From positions 90,140 to 109,412 of the forward strand of contig MU646556.1 of NCBI GenBank assembly GCA_026770585.1: DNA of 19,273 nt, written 5' to 3'. How positions within the stretch are numbered: position 1 is the stretch's first letter; each line of letters starts with the position of its first letter. This DNA comes from Baffinella frigidus (taxonomy: Eukaryota > Cryptophyceae > Cryptomonadales > Baffinellaceae). Positions 1 to 10,647 of this stretch are shown here, one piece after another. Under the pieces are notes generated by a model. That model worked only from the letters and a program-made list of their open reading frames with translations, was not told the DNA's origin and ran no database searches. Position numbers and translations under genes: made by a program.

Positions 1-102
1 ACCTCTAAACCATAGCCCCTAATCCCCAAACCCCTAAACTCTAAACTCTAAACCCTAAACCCTAAACCCTAAACCATAAACCCCAAACCCCGAACCCCCC
101 CA
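1..102 (+). repeat. Interstitial telomere-like array, abutting exon 1
   Basis: Imperfect CCCTAAA repeats with variants (CCCCAAA, CTCTAAA, CCATAAA, CCCCGAA), running directly into the acceptor of exon 1. Confidence 0.9.
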
Positions 103-103
103 G

Positions 104-192
104 GTCGTACACGGGGACAGTGGTCACGTACCCACTCGCTGCGTACCTAATGGAAACGTACAGCTGGCAGACTATGTTCTTCTTCCTAGCAG
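104..192 (+). CDS. Exon 1 of window: MFS helix 4 region
   Basis: Acceptor cccccccag ends at 103; donor gttgct starts at 193. The first G completes a codon begun upstream, and the frame then gives 29 residues (assembled 1-29) with T-V-V-T-Y-P-L-A-A-Y-L and W-Q-T-M-F-F-F-L-A. This fits the SLC17 pattern G-T-V-V-x-x-P-x-x-x-x-L followed by G-W-x-x-x-F-Y. It ends in phase 1. A telomere-like array directly abuts the acceptor. Copies of the exon end recur at 224-236, 259-280 and 971-1031. Confidence 0.8.
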
Positions 193-3100
193 GTTGCTCC
201 CCCCCCCCACACACCCCAACCCCTTCTTCCTAGCAGTTCCCACACCCCCTTCTTCCTACCATGTTCTTCTTCCTGGCAGGGTTGGCTTCCCCCCCACTCT
301 CAGGAGGCCGCACGCATCCACTCACCCAGACTTGACCACATGAACCAGCTAGCAACCCGTAAATGTTATTATGAATTTCCCCGCCAGCAATTCGTAAGGG
401 TGTATCTACGGGGGAGGACTAGATGGGTTCTTGGAGCCATTTCAAACATATCCTGCGGTTACTTTTTGCATTTCCGGTAACTTTTGCCGATTTCAAGGGC
501 AAATAATAGATGGACGCAGGGCGTAAAATGACATGTCGCTCTCCCGCGTAGTTTGTTTCGGTATGCTTCATGGAAGAAGGCATACCAGATCGTACTCGGG
601 GACATATCCCTTACGTGACCAGTAGGATCATACGCCCTACCGTAGGCCCCTAGGACCTGCCTACGGCTTCCACGGGCGATTATTCCCCCGTCGGTCACCT
701 AAGGGATACACGAGTGTGTATATATTAGATGTAGGCACGGTTTGTACCAGGAAGGGGTTGAATAATAGATGTAGTCACTGAAACGCAACATTTATAGGGT
801 AACGGCCTGAAAATGGGGTAGTTAGGCCTACGGCATTGCCTAGGACCTCCTACCGTAGGCCGAGACTTTTTGGCCCTAGGATCCCTCGGCCTACGGTAGG
901 AGGTCCTAGGCAATGCCGTATGCGTAACTACCCCATTTTCAGGCCGTTAGCCTATGAACATGTGTAGCACCCTCTCGCGGCATACCTCTTGGAGACGTAC
1001 CGTTTGCAAACCATGTTCTTCTTCCTAGCAGGTTCTTTCCCTCGCAGACTATTCTAAAGTTGACGTCCAGGGTTCGTGGTACACGTCCGTCAACTTTGGA
1101 GACCCTGTTGTTCTTCCTTGGATATACAAATCACGGACTATTCTAAAGTTGACGTCCAGGGTTCGTGGTACACATCCTTCAACTTTTGGAGCGGGAAAGA
1201 GCCCCACGATTTTATCTCGTCAGGTATTTGATTTAAATGGTTCGGAGTCCCCAGAATGCACGAAAATTACTACACGTTAGGTCTTACTAGTAACGCTCAG
1301 GGCTGGACGTGACAAACGTGTAGTAAATTTCGTGTATTCGGGGGACTCCGAACCATTCAGGTCAAATACCTGACGGGATGAGATCATCTTCTTAGCCGGC
1401 TGGATGAGATCCACGACTTTCACTCCCTGTTTGGGGGGTGAGAGGGCAGACCCTGCCCTCTCACTCCCCCCAACCACCGGCAGAGGTGGTTCCAACTGAT
1501 CAACTTCTCGAAAGCTGACTCAACCTTGTTCTTCTCGAAAGCTGACTCAACCTTTTTGATGACCTTTACACCGCTCTCCATGGCCTTTACACGACCTTTA
1601 AAACACTACGACCTAGCTCTGTCCCACTTAGATTTGGGCTCGCTATTATTTCGCACCCCCCCAAATTTTACAGGTAAATTTCATGGGGGGGTGTCGTGTG
1701 AAATTTCGGGGGGGGCGAAATAATGGCGATTCCAAATTTACTGGAACAGGGCTAGATGACCTTTACACGACCTTAACACCACAGTCGTGACCTTCTTAAT
1801 CCGGCCTCTCCTTAATATTCAGGTCTCGGATGCACCTGGGCGGTGTTCTTACCCCTCATCTGTTCCTCGACTCCCGTTTACAACACACTCCACGACCTAT
1901 GCACGCCCTTGGCAACACAGTCGCGACCTTCTTATTCAAACGTCGCGACCTTCTTAACCAGGTCTCGGCTGCACATGGGCGGTGTGCTTCCTGTTCATAT
2001 GCGCCTCAACGCCTGCGCTGCACTCGTCCATCCACCGTGCGGAGCTGGCTAAGCTCTCTTTCGCCATGGATCCTCAGGTTTGAACCCTAAACCCTGCACC
2101 CCACACCCTACACCGTCAGCAGTTCAGGGTTTATGGTTCAGATATTTGGGTTGCGGGTTATGGGTAACGGGGTACGGTTTACGGTCTAGGGGTTCGGGCG
2201 TATGCTTCGGGCTTAGAGCTTATGGTGTAGGGTTCCACTCGTCCATACACCGTGCGCAGCTGGCTAAGCTCTCTTTCGCCATGGGTCATCAGGTTTACGG
2301 GCTACAGTTTAGGGCGTAGGGGTTTTAGGCTTGGGGTTTAGGGTTTAAACGCTTCCCTATGCAGACGGAGCTGGCTAAGCTCTCTTTCGCCATGGATCCT
2401 CAGGCCTTTCGGGGTGTACAGCTCACGGGTTACAGTTTACGGGTTATGTTTTAAGGTTGGCTGTCTAGGGCTTAGGGCTTATGGTTCAAGGTCTAGGACT
2501 TAGAGTTTAGGCGTTGTGTTCAGGACTTAGGGTTGAGGAAAACTCATCCATGCACCGCGCGGATCTGGCTAAGCTCTATTGAAAATTTATAGGCTAACGT
2601 CCTGAAAACCGGGTAGTTGAGCCTACGGTATTGCCTACGGTAGGCCGTAGGAGCCTAGGGGGGGGTCCTACGAAAAATTAGGTCCTAGGAGCCCTACGTC
2701 CTACCGTAGGCAATACCGTAGGCCTAACTACCCGGTTTTCAGGACGTTACCCCATTAAAATGTGACTTACAGATTATCCGTACGTCACGTGACCAGCCCC
2801 ATACACATCTGGGCACCCACTTAACAGCGGCCGAGTTGCTTTTCGCCCGGAAATCCGGGTGAAAGTCGGTTGGAATCCAATGCAAATGGATAAGGTTCTA
2901 GTACACATCGTTTTGATGGACTGCATCCGTGAAGCCCCCGGTGCCTGCTAAGTGGGTAGAGTGTACCTGGTAGAGTTACCTCGCCACCGGGTGTTCACCA
3001 GTGTGTACCGGGGGGTTGTACCTACTTTAGACGTGACCGGGAGCAATCATAAGTTGACACAAGGGAAGAATGTACAGGATCCTGTACATTCTGCCAAAAG

Positions 3101-5919
3101 TTGACTCACGCCTACGGATGAGTTGACATTTGCGATTGACCACCCTCAGGTCTAGCGTAGAGTACCATCGCCACCGAGTGTCCCATCTCTTACAGAACCA
3201 AGAGCCACGGACCAACAAAGGCCATAGTCAGCCTCGAGCGGGCGTACATCCCCCAAACCCAAACCCCTAACACCACATCTCAGGAGGAGGGGGGTACGCC
3301 AGCAGCGATTCTATGCCTCAAGATCCCCGACCCCCATCCCTAAACCTCGCGACCCCAATCCCTAAACCTTGAACCTAAACCCCTAACCCAGGAACTAAAC
3401 CGTCAACCCCAAAACCCCAATCCCTAACCCCTAACCCCTAACCCCATATCCCCAGGTTGACCACCGGCCCTCCCAAGTGGCTCAAACAGTGCCGTGGAAG
3501 GTCTCCGATTTTCCCTTGATCGGGGTCGGATCCGACCCCGATGTCAAGGTAAATCGGAAAGGTTCGAGCGCACTGTTTGAGCCACCTCCAAGGGCTAGTG
3601 GGAGGGTGGGCCACCCGTAGTAATCCCATGGCTCGACGGAACATGACAAGGCAGTCACCTCGGACAGTTGGCTTCGGCGGTCACGCGGGCGCTCAAGAGC
3701 CTGCCGGCGGGGCCGGTCCCCCGCTTCCCGACAACACAATCCCTACGCCCCACTCCCCCAACCCCAAACCCTCATTTCTAAACCCCAACCCTAACAGCAG
3801 GAGGAGGGGGGCACGCCAGCAGCGATTCCGCCACGGAATACAGTACCATCGCCACCGAGTGTCCATCTCTTACAGAACCAAGAGCCACGGACCAACACAG
3901 GCCATAGTCAGCCTCGAGCGGGCGTAAATCCCCCAAACCCAAACCCCTAACACCACATCTCAGGAGGAGGGGGACGCGCCAGCAGGGATTCCTTGGGTGA
4001 AGATCCTGCGGTGTCCGTCAGCATGGGCGTGCTTCATCGGGCACTTCGCTTTCAACTGGTGCACTCCCACACCTGAATAAACCTCAAACCCGAAACAATC
4101 AACTGGTGCACTCCCAAACCCTACACCCTACACCCTCAACCCTGAACCCTAAACCATAAAAACACCCTTAACCCACACCCTAAATAAACCCTAAACTCAA
4201 ACCCCGAATCCCGAACCCCGAAACCGGCGTGCTTCATCGGGCACTTCGCTTTCAACTGGTGCGCTACCAAACCCTAAACCCCAAACCCGAAACAAACCCC
4301 AAAACCACACCCTACATAACCCCTACACTCAAAACCCGAATCCTGAAACTGGCGTGCTTCATCGGACACTTCGCTTTCAACTGGTGCGCTACCAAACCTG
4401 ACTAAACCTCAAACCCGAAACACGAAACCCTAACTCCCACGCTAAATGACGTTTTTTGCACCAGAACCGTCAACTTCAACCAATTTTTTATTATTTCCGT
4501 CGCTAACTTCTCTGCGCACTGCTGTATTTCAGGTCGTTCTACACGATCATGACGGAGCTTCCGTCGTTCCTCTCGCTCTTGCTCCACTTTGAACTTCCCA
4601 AAGCCGGCTGAAATAGGGCACTGTGCAGAGAACTTCACCGCCGAAATAATCAAAACGTTGCAAAATTTTACACTGTGTTGCAAAAATGTCAACATTTTTG
4701 TACCAGAACCGTCAACTTGAACGTTTTGGTATTATGTCTGTGGCTAACTCTCAGCGGACCGCTGTATTTCAGGCCGTTCTACACGACACGGACGCAGCGA
4801 ATGAATCCACATGTGTGTTTCAGGTCGTTCTACACGATAGTCGGGATTCGCATTTTTGAAAATGAAGTTATTCAGGTCGTTCTACACGATGCTGACGGAG
4901 CTTCCAACGTTCCTCTCGCTCTCGCTCCACTTCGAGCCGCGTGTAGAACGACCTGAAATAGAGCGGTGTGCAGAGAAGTTGGCCGCCGACATAACGAAAC
5001 ATTGGGAAATGTTGACGTTTTTGTTGTACCAGAACCGTCAACTAGAACTGTTCAAAAAATTATTCCCGTGGTTGATAGACTCAGGGCCGGGGAGGTCACA
5101 CGAGAGAGAAGATAATCTCGAGGGACCTACCCAGAGTCGTATATCACCAAGTATATAACGTATACGAAGATAACTGTTCTGCGTCCTGCTGTATTTCAGG
5201 TCGTTCTACACAATGTTGACGGAGCTTCCGTCGTTTCTCTCTCTCTCGCTGCACTTCGAGCTGCGGGAGGCCGGCTTCGTGTCCATGCTTCCCTACATCG
5301 TCCAGGTGCGAACTCATCTCCACAAAAGTATTAATTAATTGCTTTTGGCGCAACGAAATTTACTACAAAAATGCTTTACTACTGCTTTTATGAGCAAACC
5401 GTGTAGTAATTTCTTTTGCCCACGTGCAATTAATTGATACTTGTATGGAGATTAGAACAGGGGGGGGCATCTAGCTCTGCCTCACTCGGGGTGACCGACT
5501 ATTCTCAAATTGACATGCTGGGCGTGCTGTACAAATCGGAGAGGGGGAAGAGCCTGGCGTCACCATGTTGGCGAGACCAAATCGGCTGAGACAGAGCTAG
5601 AGCGGTTTTCTCATCTGTCGGCCACTCACCGACATGAAAATATAAACAAGGGCTCCAATTCCGGCAACTTTTGGCGTGATTCTGAAGATTTAGAGTTTTA
5701 TTTTGTGATAAAAATGCCAAAAGTGGCCGGAATTGGAGCCCTTGTTCAGAAATTTCATATCGGTTGGTGGCCGACAGATGCGAAAACCGCTCTAGAACAT
5801 GGGTGCAGGTGTGTTACTTTAGAGCAAACCGCGGACGCTGCCAAACCAAAGGCTGCGCGAAGCCGGGTTCGTGTCCATGCTTCCGTGCAGTGTCCAGGGG
5901 CGGAGAACAACCCCCCCCC

Positions 5920-5985
<66 letters not shown>

Positions 5986-8900
5986 ATGCCTCTCTCTCTC
6001 TCTCTCTATGCCTCTCTCTCTCTCCCTCCCTCCCTCTCTCTCTCTACCCCCCCCTCTCCTCAGTTTTGACGCTGCATGAGACGGGTGACGCTTCACGTGA
6101 TTGCCACCCCTCGTTCAGATGGTGTAACTGACACCCTAAACCCGAAACCCTAAACCCTAAACCTCAAACCCCAAACCCCAAACCCTAAACAGCAAACCCC
6201 AAACTGACACCCTAAACCCGAAACCCTAAACCCTAAACCCTAAACCTCAAACCCCAAACCCTAAACCTCAAACCCCAAACCCTAAACCCCAAACCCCAAA
6301 CCCCAAACCCCAAACCCCAAACCCCTTTTTCAGGTGGCGTTTTCCATCGGCGGCGGGATGCTGCCTCGAATCCTCACCCCTAAACCCCTCGAACCCCAAA
6401 CCCCAAACCCCAAACCCTAAAACCTAAAACCTAAACCCCACACCCCCTTTTCGGACGGTGTTTCCGATCGGCGGCGGGCTGCTAGGGGTAATTACGGTCG
6501 GCTTATACAATATTAAGAGCCGGCTTATACACTAAACACGAATACAAAAGACACCCCTCTTGCAGGCGGGAGATTTTCACCCCTCGTCCAGGTGGTGTAA
6601 TTGTCACCCCCCTCGGAATCCCCCTCGCCTGAAGCCTCGATCTTTTAGAGTCGGCTTATACACTATGATCGAATACAGCTGTGATAGTTACCCCTTTTTC
6701 AGCCTGGTAATTGTTACCCCTGTAACCCTAAACCCGAACCCTAAACTCCTCACCCCTTTTTCAGGTGGTGTTTTCGATCGGTGGCGGGATGCTGGGGGAC
6801 GTTATCATCTCGCGCGGAATCCTGTCCCGAACGCACACCCGAAAGGTCGATTGCGTCCCATTTTGTACCAGGATTTCCAGGCTAGTACCTAAATCCGGAC
6901 GTGACTCAGGACGTGACCTGAAAATCCTGGTACTACTAAAACCTCTACAAATGTAGTTGTATAGCGTATACATGTAATATAATGCGGACGTGATCATATC
7001 ACGCGGAATCGTGTCCCGAACACACACCCGCAAGGTCCAAAGCGCATCCTTTCGGATTTTGAATGTAGTTAAATATGGTGTATTCATCGATTTTATGGGG
7101 GACGTGATCATATCACGCGGGATCCTGTCCCAAAGTCACTCCCGCAAGGTCCAAAACGCGTCCTTTCGGGTCTCTGATAGTCACCCCGCGTGAAAGTCAC
7201 CGCTCCGTCCACACACCAAACCGAATCAAACGGTCACGCACCAAACCGAATCAAACGGCCAAACCAAATATGCTTCTTCCCCTTGGTTACTCTCGATCAA
7301 GATCCTATACAGGCTCTTGAGCTGAGTGATGCAAAAGCCAAACCAAATAGTGCAGGGACAACCCCGACCCCAATCCCCAAACCCCAAAGCATGCACCCCA
7401 CCCTGCACTCTCGTTCTATTGTAGAAATGGGCTCCGCGCGGATTCAAGGTCAGGTCAGGAAATGAGGACAGGAGATAAGAAATCGTCGAAAATGGAATTT
7501 TATGCTATCTTAGGCATGGGCAAGATGCCCAAAATAGAATTAACCACCCGTAACATAGCACAAAATTGATTTTTCGTCCAAAAATCATTTTTTTGACGTT
7601 CCTGACCTCCCCACCTCACGTTTTAGAAATCCGCGCGGAGCCCATTTCTACAATACGCTAGATGGGAAGGGGGTCAATCGCAAAAGTCAACTCTCATGAG
7701 GTCTCAAGTCAACTTTTTTGCACTTCCCGGGTTTTCCGGGAACCTGCCCTTACGGCAACTTTTGATTGACCACCATCACGTGTAAAGTAGGTATGTGCTG
7801 GTCCGTGGCTACACAGCCGGCACACATTCTTTGGCTCTCCTGATGACGAGGAGCAGCACATACGAGAGTCGGTGACCCGAAAGCCATAACCGAAAGCCGT
7901 TACACCATAACCGAAAGCCGTTACACCATAACCGAAAGCCGTTACACCATAACCGAAAGCCGTTACGCCATAACCGAAAGCCGTTACACCAGGTCTTCAT
8001 GACCGTCGCGCTGCAGAACCCCGCGTTTTTTAATACCAGAAAAAGCTAAAAGTGTAGTTTTATAGTGTATACATCTACTGTACGTTCACACACTAAATCA
8101 AACCAAATATTCACACACCAAATCAAACCAAAACAAACCAAAACAGCCCAAACCAAATCGAACCAAACCAGGCCTTCATGACCGTCGCGCTGCTGGTCCC
8201 CGCGTCGTGCCTCGTCGCCTGCGGGTGATCCAAAGTTGACGAATTTGTAGCCAAAGTTGACGGATTCGTTCAACTTTGGCCCCTCCCTAAGTTGACGGAT
8301 TTGTACCACGAACCCAGATTGTCAACATGTGAATAGTCGGCCACCCACCCGTCAGCTGCGGGCGACCTCCCGTCCAACCGCAGTTGACTGATCCTTCCTT
8401 TCATGGTGCTGGTCTCGTCCAGTTTGGGAGCTCCCCAGGGGCCCGGCTGGCAGGCTTGCTAGCTGCTGCCGGCAGGCTGGTGAAGGGAGGGAGAGAGAGG
8501 TGGAGGAGAGAGAGAGGGAGCGAGAGGGGGAGGGGGAGGGATAGAGAGAGGGAGGGAGAGAGAGAGGGAGGAGGGCGGCAGGGGGGGAGGGAGAGAGAGA
8601 GAGACAGACATCGGTAGGGGGAGGGGACACGTGGTACAAACCCCGCACGGTTTAGTCAACCACTGGTCCCCGTCGCCTGCGGGTGGCCACTTTATCTAGC
8701 TCAGTCTCAGTCTATTTGGTCCCACCAACTTGGTGAGCCCGGGCACTTTTTCGCGCCAAAGTTGAGGAATTTGTACCACGCACCTAGATTGTCAACTTAT
8801 GAATAGTCCGTCTCTTCTGTTCAAATGTGGCCTAGCTCTGCCTCAGTCAGGCCACTCGTCGGCTGCGGGTGATCTCGAGCGCTTTCCCGCTCCAAAGTTG

Positions 8901-10602
8901 ACGGATTTGTACCGACGAACCCACGGCGTCAACTTATGAATAGTCTGCCAACCCACCCGTCGACTGTCCCAGTGCTTTTTGGCTCCAAAGTTAAGTGATT
9001 TGTACCACGCACCCAGACCGACGCAGGAAAAGTCTCCCTGGTGAGCCTGGCTTGTCCTGGCACTTATACCTAGTTTCGTATGAGCGAGGTACCTCTGTAA
9101 TACAAAGCACCAAGACACCACGCGGGAAACAAACGAGAGGGTCTCTTCCGCATGGTCCACAGACTTTTGTATCACTCAACTCAAGGCGTAACGGCCTATC
9201 TGAGACCTGTATCGAGAGTATTGTCGAAATGGGCTCCGCGCGGAAAAAATCGAGGTCAGGTCAGCAACATTGTTTTTTTTTTGCCTTTTTGTGTCATCTT
9301 ACGGGTGGGAGATGCTATTTTGAGATAAAAACCATGCCTAAGATAGCATAAAAGTCCATTTTTGGAAGAATTTCTGATTTCCTGACCTGACCTCGATTCC
9401 GCGCGAAGCCCATTTCGACAATAACAAGGAAGAAGAGGTCCTGGCAGTGATGCTGGTGTTCTGTCAGGAAGGTCGCCCAACCCATCCGGGTCATGGGCGC
9501 CACTTGTACAATTGTTTTCGTTGGCAGAAAGACACTTATTAATACGTTCTCTCAGATAATAGTGAAGCAGGTGTTCTGTCACGATGGCTACACCCACCGA
9601 AGCAATCCTGTCGTGGCACCATGTGTTTCTACTCATTCCTTTGGGATTTATGGTTGAGGATATGGTACCGTGACAATGTGCCCTGTATTACCATCCTGAT
9701 TTTGGCTTACTATATTGGGTGTTTAATGCAGTAGCCCAAAATCAGGATGGCTACGTCCTCCACCAGGACAAGGCTGGTTCAGTACCAACTCCTAACCCCT
9801 GTCGTGTGTTCTGTCAGGATGGCGACGTCGCTCAACGAAGCCATCATGTTGTGGTACCATGTGTTTCTACTGATTCCGTTAGGCCCCATGACAAGGCTGG
9901 TTTAGTTCCAAACCCTATCCCCTAAACCCTGTCGTGTGTTCTGTCAGGATGGCGACGTCCTCCACAACGGCCGTAGCGCAATCGCGTAGTAATTTTCGTT
10001 GCCCAAAAGCAATTGATGAATACGTTAAAGCCTTTCCTGCCAACGGTTTTGCATCGGTCCTAACGTAATGCTGCACTTCTGCATGCGTCGCTTAGATAAT
10101 ACTGAGGCGGGTGTTCTGTCAGGATGGCGACGTCCTCCACCACGGCCGTGGCGCTCATGACCACCTCCATCGGCATCTCAGGTCCACCCCCACAATCCAC
10201 ACAGCGGACTTCCAAGGGATTTCGTGAGTAGCCCACACGCGATAAGACACACGACCCTACGGTAGGCAACCCGTAGGGACATAGGGGAGTTCCTACTGAT
10301 AGGGTTCCTACGGATATACACACGCCGGAACCAGGATGGCTCCGTCGTGGACGCTCTTTTGATGTTTTTTTGTCCTTTTCGTGGTCGAAAAAGAGATCGA
10401 GGTTGTTATGAGCGTTCCATCGGCATCTCAGGGAACCTCCAGGGCTCCGTTCCACTCCAAATGTAGACGGATTTGCACCAAAGTTGACGGATTTTCACCA
10501 AAGCTGACGATGTTCACCAAAGTTAACGGATTTGTGCGCGGCCGCGCAAGGAAGAGATTCAATGTGCCAATGAGCCTTTAACACCCTCTGTGGGGCTGTC
10601 CT

Positions 10603-10647
<45 letters not shown>

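Larger units (their letters stand above)
589..1031 (+). pseudogene. Second copy of exon 1, split by two foldback elements
   Basis: After ccag at 585-588, bases 589-606 resemble the start of exon 1 (TCG TAC xCG GGG ACA). The copy is then interrupted by the element at 607-706, about 90 bases, and the element at 797-952. It resumes at 971-1031 with 20 codons, P-L-A-A-Y-L-L-E-T-Y-R-L-Q-T-M-F-F-F-L-A, and a G before gt. The downstream part is clear; the upstream part is a weaker match. The conserved W of W-Q is lost. A further scrap (TTGTTCTTCCTTGG) is near 1106-1121. Confidence 0.6.
2079..2540. repeat. Degenerate telomere-like DNA with a strand switch
   Basis: About 40 bases of C-rich ccctaaacc-like repeat follow the exon 2 donor. 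From about 2125 the same repeat runs in the opposite sense (agggttta, ttagggct, gggttatg), interrupted by exon-2 scraps. The phase is irregular and decayed. Confidence 0.75.

Noticed and set aside
1-102. Chromosome end (true telomere) at the window start
   Set aside because: The units are degenerate, the array is only 100 bases, similar arrays occur throughout the window, and an exon with an upstream-dependent phase follows directly.
1797-2090. Open frames of 69 and 86 codons on the + strand
   Set aside because: They are the wrong frames over exon 2 and its 5' copy; the transporter frame is the third one and is defined by splice sites.
5510-6096. Overlapping open frames on both strands (up to 189 codons)
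   Set aside because: They cross a foldback element and the CT microsatellite; the protein is mostly S-L or R-E repeat, and the only real coding trace is the 15-codon exon-4 scrap.
7877-7990. CRISPR array
   Set aside because: The 21-base units are head to tail with no spacers, in an intron of a eukaryotic gene.
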